A DNA stretch of 64,000 bases from Circinella minor (taxonomy: Eukaryota > Mucoromycota > Mucoromycetes > Mucorales > Lichtheimiaceae). Location: the NCBI GenBank assembly GCA_016758965.1, contig JAEPRB010000001.1, forward strand, positions 124,001-188,000, in the 5' to 3' direction. A program made the position numbers and the translations under genes. The notes under the pieces are model-generated. The model saw only the letters and a program-made list of their open reading frames with translations. It did no database searches and was not told the DNA's origin. Positions 12,111 through 24,928 of the stretch are shown here, one piece after another. Numbering within the stretch: the first letter of the stretch is position 1; every line of letters starts with the position of its first letter.

Positions 12111-14153
12111 TTATATTTGTAACCCTTCATCTGAACCGGGTGCAAGATCCAATTTATCAAATCTTGTACGATCAAAAAATTTGGCTGTAACTACTCGTCC
12201 CCCAAAATATCGACCATTCAAATCATTCAATGCTGATCTTGCTGCATCTACTGTTGTAAACTTTACAAATATACGTACAGCTTGATCATCTGGTACTTGA
12301 CCATTAGGCACTTCAAAAATCAAACATCTTTCTACTTGCCCATATTTTGCACATTCTTCTGCTGTTTCTTCTTGAAGCATATCATCCACTTCGCCTGGTC
12401 CAACCATATTTGTTAATAATACAACTCTTGATTCTACAATTTGCGGTTGCTGTTGTTGCTGTTGAGCAGGAACAAACGATTGTGAAGAAATAACACCGCT
12501 TCCTCTTCCTGTAGGTTGAACATGAAGCGCTTCTTTTATTCCATCTTCACCTCTTCCTAAGCCTAATAGTATAATTCAATTTCACACAAAAAAAATAGTT
12601 AGCATGTAAAATTAAAATCAATCTATTGATGAGTGTAAAAAAGAAGAGATATATATATTACCTTGCCCTTCTTGCCATCCATACTTAGACATAACTTTCT
12701 TTGCCATATCTTGCGGACCTGCTCCCAATCCTAACATAGGTCGTTCGACATCTTGATCATCTTCGTCCCTATTATTATGAGATTAATACATATGAACCAT
12801 CCTTATTTCCTTAAACTTAAGCAGAACCTATCTTATGCTTACATTGGGGTTGGGTGTGATGGTGGTGCTGCGACAGGTGCCGATCGTTGACTACTCATAC
12901 GAACACGTCGCATATAAGCTTCGTCAGCAGTCTCATTAAGATCAATACCCGATTTTGGAGGAGTGAAATGATGTGATGGTGATGGTGATCGTCCTCGATG
13001 AGATGGTGGCGATGGGGGAGAAGGCGATCGGTTACGCTCAGATGAATCGTACAAATTGGCAGGTGGTGCGAATGCGCCTATAAGTCATTTATATAAAAAA
13101 TTACACTATTAACCCTCCATCATTTTGAATTATAGTATTATTTCCATCATTTCTTTTTTTTAACTTACGTCCGCGATTTCTAGGACTTCCAGATCGTGAA
13201 CGTCGATCATCATCCGATGAATAATAAGGTGATATAGATCGTGATCGTGATCGTCGTCGTCGTCGCTGCTCTCGTTTTTGTCTTCTTATCTCTTCCTTCA
13301 TTTGTTTCCGTTCCTCTTTATATTGTTCATAATCATTTGGACGATGTGGATCATAATCTTCATTCATATCGAACGCAATAGGCTGTGCTTGCTGCTGTTG
13401 TTGTTGCTGTTTTCCTTTATTTTTTCCTTTTTTCTATAAAAATATTATTTTACGTTTATATTTTTGTTGTCGTATACAGGTCACAATCAAGACAACGGAT
13501 ATCCACCTCACATATGATTTTAGAAACACAAAGATAAATTACCTTATTCTGCAATGATGTTTTAAACCCATTTATATCATCATTGGCAGAAAAATATGGG
13601 ATATTAATATTGGCAGGACGTGGTAATGAAGTTATTGTTGCCGTTCTTTTGTCTTTGGAAATAACTGGTGGTGGTGGTGGTGGTGGTGGTAGCGAAGCTT
13701 CTTCTACGGAACTTTCTTTATTTACTGTAGTTGTTGAAACAATCGTAGCTCCAGCGGGTATCACAGGTCTATTGAGTTTAGGTTTGGCTTGGATTGTTGG
13801 TTTACGCATAACTGGCCGAAAATGACCATAAGCAGACCATCCTTTTTATTATTGGTTAGCCATGAATTATAATAAAAATAATAATAATAATAAAAAACAC
13901 ATGTGACGATGAATGATTATTGAATACCTGCTGGTTTTGATGTACTAGATTGTCCTGGTGAAGATGTACCATTATCGTTACTACTTGCTTGTGTTTTAGA
14001 TGGTCCTCCGATTTTTGATGATTCTTCACCTGATCCTGGTGCAGGTAAAGAAGAATAAAGTCCAGAAAAAGAGCTTTTGTTTTTTGAATTCGAATTACCC
14101 GATTCTTTCTCTTTAGAAGGTTCGGGAAGATCACCGTATAATGAGAATGGCAT
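12111..14153 (-). CDS. RBM17: Splicing factor SPF45 / RBM17 (G-patch plus C-terminal RRM)
   Basis: Functions in 3' splice-site choice as a U2-associated factor. Six exons on the minus strand (14153-13928, 13841-13543, 13433-13169, 13077-12843, 12768-12662, 12562-12111) give 527 residues. Visible landmarks in SPF45 order are N-terminal MPFSLYGDLPEP; GWSAYG across the first junction; a poly-Pro stretch; YDPHRPNDYEQYKEER (the conserved YDPxxPNDYE); an Arg/Ser-rich block; a G-patch (ERPMLGLGAG...YGWQEGQGLGRGEDG, about 350-385); and a UHM-type RRM from MVGPGEVDD to NGRYFGGRVV, ending near DKLDLAP. The UHM-like RRM lets the human protein bind ULM peptides of SF1, U2AF65 and SF3b155. The RS-like block is longer than in animals. 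It is convergent with ORC4, with only 241 bp between stops. Confidence 0.95.
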
Positions 14154-15952
14154 AGTTATTATTATTTGCCCCTGTTCGCCTGGGTGGTCAGTGAGTAATT
14201 ATTAATAAATGTTGTAACAGAAATCAATGCCGCCAATATGCGTTTATCCCGCATCACTGGACCAATAAGCCACCCGCCGCGGATTACTTGGTTTTGGTCC
14301 CCAACAAAGCATACGATATAAAATTATATAAATTGAGGTTGTTTCCCTATTTGTTAGCAATTAGTCTTTGGGATTTTCACAAGATATGATAAGATGCAGA
14401 TGATATGATAAGATACATCTGGAATGTGGTCCGGTCACCATAGTTACAAGGATAAATATTATAGTTCTCTTTTAAGTAACACATGTCAATATGTCATTTT
14501 TCTCTTTGAAAAATTGATTCTATCAACGTATCACAATGACATCTTTTTATGATATACAACTTGAAAGCAGAAGAAGAGACGATTATAGAGCTCTACTAAC
14601 TATAATTTGAATGTATAATATTGTCATTTCACATTTGATAATTGAAGAAAAAATAAAGATACATATAAGTATAATCATGCATTAAGCAGCAAAAATATTA
14701 AGTTGGGACTCTGGTAGACCCTTTTTAGCAAGAGAAATAAGAAAAATATTTATGTTTCACAGATTTCCCGCACCATTCTTCAACTATACCCAAGATTTCT
14801 TTCTTTATTGCATTAAGAAAGTTTCAGAGTTCTATTTTGTCTAGAAGGCTTACTTATAGTACTAGTACAATTAAGACGATCACTCTATTGATAATGTAGT
14901 GATTATTCCTTGCTTAAGAATGAAATGCAAAAAGACAATTGAAAAGATAAGAAGACATAATTCTTTATCTAAAAAACCCTCTTGGGTATAGTCCCAGCGA
15001 CGGACGGATTGAAAGCCGATAATAGTAATAACAGCGAGTGTATTATGCAATAATTCAACAACTCAGGCTAACGTCCATGAAATCACTAATAACTTAGTAA
15101 TTGCGGCCAATCATGGCTCTTTTCTTCATTGCTCCGCGGCCACTACTTACTTGCACCCATACTACTACTTAAAATAGACTGAGTCGGTTCTTTTTATTTT
15201 CAACATCATAAACGCCTTACCTCAAAGGTAAAAAATGACACTTAAAACTGTTGCCGACAAGATGTATGTAGCTTTTTTTGGTGCGGGGTAAATGCGGGTT
15301 TTATTTTATTTTTGTAATAATGTTGGGCCCAGGCCACCTTCTTGTTTCTACTTTACAGATGCCGCCAAGGGAAAGATGCGTTCCGCGGTATTTTGAAAGA
15401 AAAAAAAAGGGGATCGGAGGGTGGGGCGCGTGCACCGTCATGAAATTAGTTTTTCCACAAACAAGTAAATAAAAATTTCTCAGAATGAATTTCTTTCGGC
15501 TCGAATGAAACCTTTTTTTTTTGTGAATAAAAAGATAAGAGGCTGTTATCAAACAAATAAACTCAAACTAGTAAGCACGAAATAATTGTAATAATATATC
15601 AGAAATATATGTTCAATAAACCATAATAAAAAATAGTAACAATATGCCCCAGATCTTTAAAACGATATTTATCGTCTCATTATTATTTTCTTCTCTTGGC
15701 AATAAAAAAAATACTATGACGACAATTCGTGAAGAGAACACCGATTTTTTTTTTTGCACCCTTTATACGTTAACACATACATACATATGTATACACAGAA
15801 ACGGGTGATTTCCTTTTGAGAAATAGTGGGCAAAAAAAACGTTAAAGGGTGGGGAAAATTATCTTTGAACCTAATCTTGTACTTTTAAGTGAACATTGCA
15901 TCATTTTACTTTAGTATACTCCGATCAAAAATATTTTTTTCGCACGGCTCGG

Positions 15953-15957
15953 CCAAT
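15953..15957 (+). promoter_or_regulatory. CCAAT box upstream of NAD-GDH
   Basis: CCAAT in GGCCAATGAAAT, about 210 bp upstream of the GDH start and about 60 bp upstream of the TATA-like element, a usual HAP-complex placement in fungi. Confidence 0.4.
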
Positions 15958-16015
15958 GAAATAGTTTCAGAATGATGGGGGGGGGGACAATATGCGCTTG
16001 TTAAAGCCATGGTCA

Positions 16016-16023
16016 TATATAAA
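16016..16023 (+). promoter_or_regulatory. TATA box of NAD-GDH gene
   Basis: TATATAAA about 143 bp upstream of the ATG at 16166. Confidence 0.45.
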
Positions 16024-16165
16024 TGGGGTCAATGTGTTGCTTGAATTTGTTTTTTCCACCAAAGTTTTTCAAGAAAAATCAAGAATTTGAATTTTTCCCT
16101 TCTTTGATTACTTTCTATTATATTTCCTCTCTTTTTTTTTTATATAATTTATATACATATACATC

Positions 16166-19100
16166 ATGTCAACGGCATCACCTTTGGCACGAACTGCTAT
16201 TAACAATGATCATGAAGACCAATGTGATGATGGTTATGGTTATAGCACTAATGTGTTCGCTGGTAAACAAGATCAAATGGTTCAAGTATGTCAACATATC
16301 GAACAAACTGGTTTTATGCCAAAGGATTTAATCGAAAACGAAGTTGCTTGGTTCTATGGGTAAGTTTTTGGTTTTTGGGTTTGATGAGAGGTGGATGGTT
16401 TTAAATTTATTACTATACATATCCATGGCCTGATGTATAAATATATCTTTTTGAATTGAATTTTATTAGAAACTTGGGTATCGATGATTTTTATTTTGCT
16501 CTTGAACCTGTTGAAACTATTTCCAACCATGTTATGGCTTTATATGGTGCCAAGATGCTTGCATATACAAGAAACGAAAATGCCTTAGATATTAAATTAG
16601 ACAAGGAAGGAGAGGACTCTTCAGTATATATTCATTCATCACAACCTGGTGTCACAGATTTCAGTGGCCCACAAATTGAAAAGAAGTAAGTTATATAAAT
16701 CAAGCACAAAGAAAGGAATAAAAAAAAGTACATAATTTCATATTACGATACAGATAACCAACCGCATAATTACTTTGTTTTATTAAATTATAGGATCGAC
16801 GGAAAATATTTAGATGGATCCACCCCAGCCAAAGCATATCGTGTCGAGTCATACCGCTCCAGCGGTACAGCCAATGGTGTGACCTCCCAACTCCGATCTT
16901 ATTTTGTCACCAAGTGTCAATTTGTCAATCCTACTCCTTCCACGGAAGAACAGACTGATATCAGACAAGTTGCTGACAAGAGTTTCTTACGCAAAGCTAC
17001 TGATCATACTTTAAATGCTTACGAGCAGGTTATGCAAAGTGCTCTTCAGCGTAAGGGTCCTGTCATTGAAATGATTGAATCACAAGGCAAACGCGAACGC
17101 CGTTTGATTATTGGTTATCATCAACGCAGTACTGTTGGCTTCTTCTCTGCCATGTCTGATTTGTACCATTATTATAACTTGTTCTCTGCACGCAAATATG
17201 TTGGTAAGTCATTTTATTTTTTAATATGTATTTTTTTTAACTATTTTATTTGGTCATAATTCTAAAATCGAAATTATTTTTATATACAGAACAATTCTCT
17301 AATGGTATCACCATCATTGGTTTGTACCTTAGTCCCGTTCCCGGCTCCACTGCTTTGCCAATTGAGACCACCATCCATCAAGTTATGAAGGAAACATCTC
17401 TGATTTACTGTTTGCCATCCAGTCCATTACAATATCTTTTCCAACGCAACCAATTATCTGTTCAAGAATCCGTATATGGTTATGTCGCATGGATTTTTGC
17501 ACAACACTTTTTAAACCGTTTAGGCAAGGAATATTTGAGTTTGTCTAACATTTTGGATGCCCGCAATCCCGTCCATGAAGAAGTGCTCAATAAATTGAAG
17601 AAACGTTTACGTCAAGATACTTTTACCCGTGAATACATTTTAGACATCATCAAGCGTTACCCCGATTTGGTGAAGCTCTTATATGCCAACTTTGCTACTG
17701 TTCACTATGTTAACCAACGCGAGGCTTCCTTAGAACCCACCATTTCTTACCAACGTTTGACCACGGTTGAAAAATTGTCCAATGAAGAATTGAGCCATAA
17801 GATTAAGGTGTTAACTTCCAATGCTCATGAACAATTGGTATTTGAATCTTTCCTGACATTCAACAAAAATGTAGTTAAGACCAACTTTTTCCAAACTACC
17901 AAGGTTGCCTTGTCTTTCCGTTTGAGACCTGACTTTTTGCCCGAGATCGAATACCAAACTAAGTTGTATGGTATGTTCTTGGTCGTTGGTTCTGAATTCC
18001 GTGGTTTCCATTTACGTTTCCGTGATGTGGCTCGTGGTGGTATTCGTATCATTCGTTCGCGTAACCGAGAAGCTTATTCAATTAACCAGCGTACTGTGTT
18101 TGACGAAAATTATGCACTGGCTGCTACTCAGCAACGCAAGAACAAGGATATTCCTGAAGGTGGTTCCAAGGGTACTATTTTGTTGAACATTGATCAACAA
18201 GATAAGGCACGTGAAGCATTCGAAAAATATGTTGATTCGATTTTGGATTTGTTGATCGCTGGTAAGACTCCTGGTATCAAGGAAACATTGGTCGATTTGG
18301 ACAACAAGGAAGAAATTTTGTTCTTTGGTCCTGATGAAGGTACTGCTGATTATATGGACTGGGCTTCATTGCATGCTCGTACCCGTGGTGCTCCCTTCTG
18401 GAAGGCCTTCACTACCGGCAAGAGTCAATCAATGGGTGGTATTCCTCATGATACTTACGGTATGACTACTCGCTCTGTCCATCAATATGTCCTGGGCATT
18501 TACCGCACATTTGGCTTGAATGAAGAAGAATGCACCAAGTTACAAACCGGCGGTCCCGATGGTGATTTGGGTTCAAACGAAATTAAGATTTCCAAGGATA
18601 AGACCATTGCTATCGTTGATGGATCTGGTGTCTTATATGACCGCAAGGGTATTGATCGTACAGAGCTTGGCCGTTTGGCTAATGAACGCTTGATGATCAA
18701 CAACTTTGATGCTAGTTTATTATCTGACGAAGGTTTCCGCGTCCTGCTTGAAGATAACAATGTCACTTTGTACAATGGACAAGTAGTAGAAAATGGTTTC
18801 CAATTCCGTAACACCTTCCATACCAACCCACTTGCTCAAGCCACTGTCTTTGTTCCGTGTGGTGGCCGTCCTGAATCTGTCGATTTGGCTAACGTCCACA
18901 AGCTTGTTGACACCGATGGTACTCCTCTTTTCAAGTACATTGTTGAAGGTGCCAATTTGTTCTTCACTCAAGAAGCTCGTCTCCGTCTCGAAAAGCAAGG
19001 CATTGTTATCTTCAAAGATGCCTCTGCAAATAAGGGTGGTGTCACTTCCTCCTCTCTGGAAGTTTTGGCTGCTTTGGCATTTGATGATGCTGGATTTGCA

Positions 19101-19538
19101 AAGAATATGTGTGTCAAGGATGGTCATGTTCCTGATTTCTATCAACAATATGTTCAAGAAGTACAAAAAACTATCGAACGTAATGCTCGTGTTGAATTCG
19201 AAGCTTTGTGGCGTGAACACCAAAAGACCAAGCAACCTATTTCCATTCTTTCTGATGAACTTTCAGTCGCTATTGTTCAATTAACTGAACAACTTCAAGG
19301 TACATCCTTATGGGATAATATCAAATTACGTACTGATGTATTGAGTCGTGCATTCCCCAAATTGCTTTTGGAAGAAATTGGTCTTGAAACCCTTGTTCAA
19401 CGTATTCCTGAACCTTATGTTAAGGCTCTCTTTGGTGCTTATCTTGCTTCTCAATTCGTCTATCGTCATGGTGCTGAACCTGATCATTTCGCATTCTTTG
19501 AATTCATGCGTGAAAACTATTACAGCGACATCAACTAA
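16166..19538 (+). CDS. GDH2: NAD-specific glutamate dehydrogenase, large fungal type
   Basis: Catabolic enzyme: glutamate + NAD to 2-oxoglutarate + ammonium. Four exons (16166-16359, 16470-16685, 16794-17203, 17290-19538) join to 1022 residues, close to the roughly 115 kDa fungal class, about twice the size of the NADP enzyme. Visible motifs are FRDVARGGIRII (about residue 510), the glutamate-binding region IPEGGSKGT (about 560), the nucleotide-fold stretch TGGPDGDLGSNEI and VEGANLFFT. The long N-terminal regulatory part contains GLYLSPVPGS. No mitochondrial presequence is evident. Codons here end in C and use AAG, ACC and GTC more than neighbouring genes, suggesting high expression. The start is the first ATG of the exon, in a TCATGTC context. 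With D-amino-acid oxidase nearby it represents amino-acid nitrogen release, but the two are not an operon. Confidence 0.96.
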
Positions 19539-19750
19539 ATCATTTATATATTTAATTATTGCATATATTCTTAATCCCTTTCTTCGTGTATACACCTCTT
19601 TCTTCTTCTCATATTTTTTGATATAAAAAATCATATCCTTTATCTTTCCTCAATAACTGTATCATTCATTTTTTTTTCATTCAATTCATTCCCGGCTTTT
19701 TTTTATTATACAAATAATAAACAAAACAAAAAAAAAGATTTCTTTTTTAA

Positions 19751-20213
19751 TTAAGCGCTATTCTTGTCTTCTTCAGCTTTCTTTAACCTTTCTAATCGTT
19801 GACGATTACGCTTTAATAATATACGATTAACATTCGACTTCTCAATATCTGCCATTTCGTGCCAGTTATTAATACGACTTATGGATCCATCTTCATTAAC
19901 CACTATATACAAAATATATTCATTCATTAGATCTGAGAGTATATATATACCGTGTTACTGAAAATTAAAAATGATCAAAGGGAGAATATCAGAAAAACTT
20001 ACCAACAGGACCCAACTCTTTCAGTTTATATGTGTCATTGACGCCCACTTGAACAGTTTCCTCTGCCGTTGCAGGTAATGCTAAGATTTCTTTATTATTA
20101 TTATTAGTTGACATGGCGCGAATGTGCTGTTGTTGTCGAAATGCACGTAACGCAACTCCTCGAAACATGGATGAGACCGAAAAAGGGAAAGAGAGAAGTT
20201 TTTTTTTTGACAT
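19751..20213 (-). CDS. Small conserved fungal protein, probably mitochondrial, function unknown
   Basis: Two exons (20213-20003 and 19902-19751) give 120 residues. The N-terminus is basic and Ser/Phe-rich without acidic residues (MSKKKLLSFPF, then FRGVALRAFRQQQHIRAMS), as in a mitochondrial presequence. An internal ATG at 20168 would leave just such a presequence and could be the true start. The C-terminal half, LKELGPVVVNEDGSISRINNW followed by EMADIEKSNVNRILLKRN, looks like a small family I recall from many fungi (pattern LGPxVVNxDGxxSRIxNW...RxLxKRN) whose role is not established. The end is a charged helix (RQRLERLKKAEEDKNSA). It converges on GDH with about 210 bp between stops. Confidence 0.7.
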
Positions 20214-20387
20214 GCCACTGAGTTTTACATGTTATCATACTGACATGCCAGCTAAAATTGAAATCCTGTGATAATATATTCAATATAATCAGGTTAAACA
20301 CATCACCAATCCCGTCTCTTTTTCACATTTTCTTTTTAATTGTTGTTGAAATAAAGACAGCATTTATAAACTAGAAGTTTATCATTA

Positions 20388-23300
20388 ATGACGTTTTTGT
20401 CACAAGTACAAGTGCGTCAACGGCGTTTTGGATGGCCTACGCGATCATCTACTAGACAAGATAGATGTGATCCACTTTATCTGGATGATAAAATATGGAA
20501 AGCCGATCATCAACATAAACAACGTTTAGCAACAAAAATTGAATCTTTTACCAAGAATGAATATACTATAGTTATATGTTTAACTCTTTGGTCACTTTAT
20601 ATTCGATTATGGAAGATATCTCAACCTGGTTCTGTTGTGTAAGAAAAAATAAGTCGCTTTCAATTGATTTTTATTTTTTGACTGTGTAAATAGATAGTAG
20701 AGCACTTACTCTACAATTCTACATGATGTACACATTTTTTCTTCAGATTTGACGAGGTACATTTTGGTGGATTTGCAAGTAAATATATTAATATGAAGTT
20801 CTTCATCGATGTTCATCCACCACTGGCCAAGATGCTTATCGCGTTAGTTGGAAGGCTTGCTGGTCTGGATGGTTCATTTGATTTTAAAGAAATTGGACTG
20901 TAAGTGTGTGTGTGTGTGTGTGTGTGTGTAAATAAACAGAAAAAGAATTGCTGTGCTTATAACTCTATATACTATAAGGGACTATATTGAAAATGGTGTT
21001 CCTTATGTTGCTATCCGTGTGTTTTGTGGTACACTGGGTGCACTTGCTGTACCGATGGCGTACTTAACAATGAAAAAAGCAGGTCACTCTACAATGTCGG
21101 GAATCGTAGTATCACTTATGCTTTGCTATGGTAATAACACCCTTGAAGTAAAATATAGTATGCATATATGTCCCCTAAACAACAGGAGATTTTTTGGACT
21201 GATACAAGTTGCATAATTTATATAAATATTAGAGAATGGTCTTATCACAAATAATCGTCTTATTCTACTCGATCCAATTTTATTATTTTTTACATCTGCA
21301 TCAACTTTATCTTGGGTTAATTTTTGCGATCAAGACAAAAGCTCAAAGTATATAGAGTTTATAATATACATATTTAGGTCCACAACGCAACAAAGCAAAT
21401 CATTAAAAACGGTTCATCTCTCTTTTTTTTATTTATTTTAATATATAGAGTATTTAATCTACAATGGTATTTTTGGCTTACAATGACAGGGCTTTGTATG
21501 GGACTCACTGCAAGCTGTAAATGGGTTGGTTTATTTACCATTGGAACTGTTGGTATACGTACTATTAAATCATTATGGAATATCTTGGGGGATACTCAAG
21601 TATCAATGGTAATTTTTTTTCAAAACAAGCATAACAAACGGTTTTAATCAAAATGTATAAGATATTGGCTGATTCTTTTTATTTTATAGTTGACATTTTC
21701 ACATCATTTCTTTGTGAGAAGTATTTGTTTAATTGTACTCCCTGTTGCTATATATATGATTATGTTTGCAATTCATTTTCGTTCGTTACCCAACACTGGT
21801 GACGGTGATACGTTTATGAGTCCTGAATTTCAACAGACTTTGACTGGATCAAATACACATATGGCTGGCACACCCATTGGTAACGATAATATTTTTACAC
21901 CTCTAATTATACAAGGTTGTAGAAAGAATGGATTAAAATCAACTAAATTGTGGGGGGGGGGGAACAATATGATATATAGATATTGCATATGGCTCTAGAG
22001 TATGGATTAGACACGAAGGAACGCGTGGTGGTTATTTACATTCACATCCACATAAATATCTCACAGGAAGTGGCCGTAAGTAGTTTAGCCTATTTTAAAA
22101 GAAGCCGACAAAAAAAAAAGAATTTTATGCTAGATTGAATGATAATGGTGATGATAACAGATGGTATAATATTATTTTATTGTTATTGTCATAATTTTTA
22201 TTAATATTACTATGTTATGATGTCAAACGGATAAACTCATCTATAGAACAACAAATTACATTATATCCACACAAGGATGATAATAATTGGTGGATAATTG
22301 AAAAGCCACGAAATTCACCACGCCGAAAACGTCCTGATAATAAGTATGGGGTTCAGTATGTTAGAAATGGTGATAGAATCCGACTTGTACATGCTTTGTC
22401 ATCACAAAGACTTCATTCCCATGATGAAAAGCCACCTCTCGCAAATGACGAATACCATAAGGAAGTGAGGTAAGACAATAATTAGCAAAAATAGAAAATA
22501 GTGACATATTTTTTTTTGAACTTTTTGATAACTAAATACTAATCCTTTGACATATCCTGCATTCTATATAACATGTGGCGATATCTACGTATTATATAGC
22601 GCATATACAGATCTAGATATTCCTAATGATCCTGATAATGATTGGATTGTAGATATTGTAGCCTATGACGGAAAAGATTTAGAGTCAAAGGATAGAATGA
22701 GAACAATTCATTCCCGTTTTCGCTTATTGCATTATCGACAACAGTGTGTATTATTTTCGCATGAGAAAACATTACCTGAAGAATGGGGCTTTGGTCAGCA
22801 AGAGGTGACATGTATGCAAGATAGTAAATTACCTAAGACAATTTGGTATATAGAAGCAAACCAACATCCTAAATGTAAGTTTTTGCTTTTATTGTTTTAC
22901 AAATATTCCTAAAACTAAAAAATGCGGGGTAAAATAAAAGAGAACAATAAGGTTTGATATTAATACAGCAATTCTTTTTTAGTTGATGAGGATGTAGAGA
23001 TGGTAAGCTACAAGCATCCCGGATTTCTCACTAAATTCATCGAACTGAATAAAGTTATGTGGCATGTGAATAAAGGCTTGACAAAGAGCCATCCGTACGA
23101 TTCCAGACCACAGGTATGTTGTAGTACAAAACATGTTGAAGTTCGTACCTGCACTATGTAACACAGACTTTTTTTGGTTTGTTGTGTATCCAGGCATGGC
23201 CGTTTCTAAGACGAGGAATAAGTTTTTGGGTTAAAGATGGAAAACATATTTATTTACTTGGTAACCCAGTAGTCTTTTGGAGTTCCACAATTGCCGTTTC

Positions 23301-24217
23301 TGTGTATCTTGCTATATCATTCGTTATTGTATTGATGAAAAAACGTGGTTACAAAAGCAAATTTCATGGTAATTATTTTATTCCAGTTATGTGAAAATAT
23401 GTTATTTGAAGAGCGCAAAAAGAAAAAAAATTCAACGGAGATCAAGGATGTGGGTGTATATGGATGTACTAATATGGTATGGTTAATAAGAAGTTGTACA
23501 TGGTAGTTTAACTTTAAATTTGCAATGATAGAAATATTTAACCTGTACAATGAATCAGCTGGTTTTTTTATAACTGGCTGGTGCGCACATTACTTTCCAT
23601 TTTATCTAATGAATCGTCAATTATTTTTGCATCACTACATGCCAGCACTTTATTACGCCGTACTTCTGTTTGGTAGCATGTTTGATCTTTCTACTTCTTG
23701 CTTGACATCTAGAAAACGGACAATTCTAGTAACCATAGCGATAGTTTGTGTTATTTATACTTATCGCAGTTTTATTCCTATTACTTACGGTGAACCGTGG
23801 TCTCAGACATCATGTGAAAATGCAAAATGGACAAACAGTTGGGATTTTAATTGTGTTCGGTAAGTGATACATCAAAAGTAATAGCTTCGAATCGACATTT
23901 TAATATTATTATGTATTGTTTTCGCGCTACTTCCCGTCCATCTTCCCGTAAACGCATATCTCAAAGTGCTTCTCATGTTGGACGGATTATAGTGTTACGT
24001 ATTACTATAAACAAAACTTATTAACTATTGCTACTATAGATTCAATAACAACTCTGAAAAAGTTTATCAAGAAAAAGCATCTGGTGCGATACGTAATTTT
24101 GGAATAGAAAAACTTTATAGTTTTGTAAAAGACTATCTTGGAATAGGAGGAAGAGCTCAACATTTACTAGAAGATTCAGTGTTTGAAGGTACTGGAGATG
24201 AAAGAGCAATGGAATAA
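20388..24217 (+). CDS. Dolichyl-phosphate-mannose:protein O-mannosyltransferase (PMT family, probably Pmt4/POMT1-like)
   Basis: Transfers mannose from dolichyl phosphate to Ser/Thr of secretory proteins in the ER. Thirteen exons (20388-20638, 20747-20899, 20979-21130, 21233-21347, 21449-21608, 21690-21879, 21980-22075, 22247-22469, 22600-22874, 22983-23113, 23194-23368, 23532-23859, 24040-24217) join without a frame break to 808 residues. The catalytic loop 1 has [13 protein letters not shown] with the essential Asp-Glu pair at residues 86-87, followed by [10 protein letters not shown] luminal MIR region runs from [11 protein letters not shown] through [13 protein letters not shown] and [10 protein letters not shown]. 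The end carries [18 protein letters not shown] and multiple membrane spans. Subfamily is a judgement from HPPLAKM and RRGISFW; PMT1 cannot be excluded. A TG repeat (20904-20929) and an eleven-G run lie in introns. Confidence 0.92.
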
Positions 24218-24928
24218 GGTATAAAAATATGTTTTTTTTTTAAAAAAAAAACAGTGTACGTACATATCAAGGCTTATAGCTTTTATGGTAATACAAAAAT
24301 TGTTAATTACTTTCTTTTTTCTCATAATGATTTAGACCTGTGAGAATACCAAATCAAAAAAGGATATATAATGACTGACCTTTCAATAAGAAATTCGACC
24401 CATCAAATATCATAATAATACCAGTTGACTTCAACAGCTCTAACAAAAAAGAACAATTCTTTACCCCATCTTTCCATTATTTTTCGGTTTTTGGCTTTTT
24501 AAACTTTGCATTAAAAGCTTATACTACAAAATATTACAATAAAAAATTGGTACACACATACACAACACCACAAAGAAGAATGGGACACATGGGAGCAATT
24601 GGGAGCAGTTGGGAGTTAGTTTTTAATATTTATCTTCAACTTGTACCCAACTGGTTCCAAGTGGTTCCAGCTTTTTTCTGTGGTGTAACAACAGTATTTA
24701 ATCCTGCCCTGGTTGTTTTGTGTTTCGACTTCAGACAATTTTCCTCTTCTTTAACTTTTAAACAAAACATAAGAAAGGTAAAACTTTATTGTCTCTTTTG
24801 ACTTTTCTTATTGTTTATTGTCACAAAAGGAAACGATAGTAACAACAACAAAACCAGCAATCTGTATATAAACAAAACAAAAAAGATATTGAAAACGACG
24901 ACGGCGATAAATAATAACAATAACAACG
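24218..24928. promoter_or_regulatory. Upstream region of Frizzled-like receptor with phased repeats
   Basis: About 700 bp between the PMT stop and the receptor ATG. At 24582-24615 GGGA words recur at 9-10 bp spacing (starts 24582, 24591, 24601, 24611). At 24653-24669 GGTTCCA occurs twice, 10 bp apart. A regulatory role is inferred from the helical phasing and position; no binding factor is known. Confidence 0.4.

Larger units (their letters stand above)
14154..16165. other. Divergent intergenic region RBM17 / GDH, promoter elements
   Basis: Two kilobases between divergent genes. The half near RBM17 carries GC-richer patches (around 14160-14300) and a CCAAT in GGACCAATAAG near 14243. Another CCAAT is near 15109, and a third precedes the GDH gene. 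A run of ten G lies at 15977-15986. No coding frame with family resemblance was found. Confidence 0.5.

Noticed and set aside
18720..19284. 163- and 171-codon frames on both strands inside the GDH gene.
   Set aside because: They are shadows of the strongly conserved GDH coding exon.
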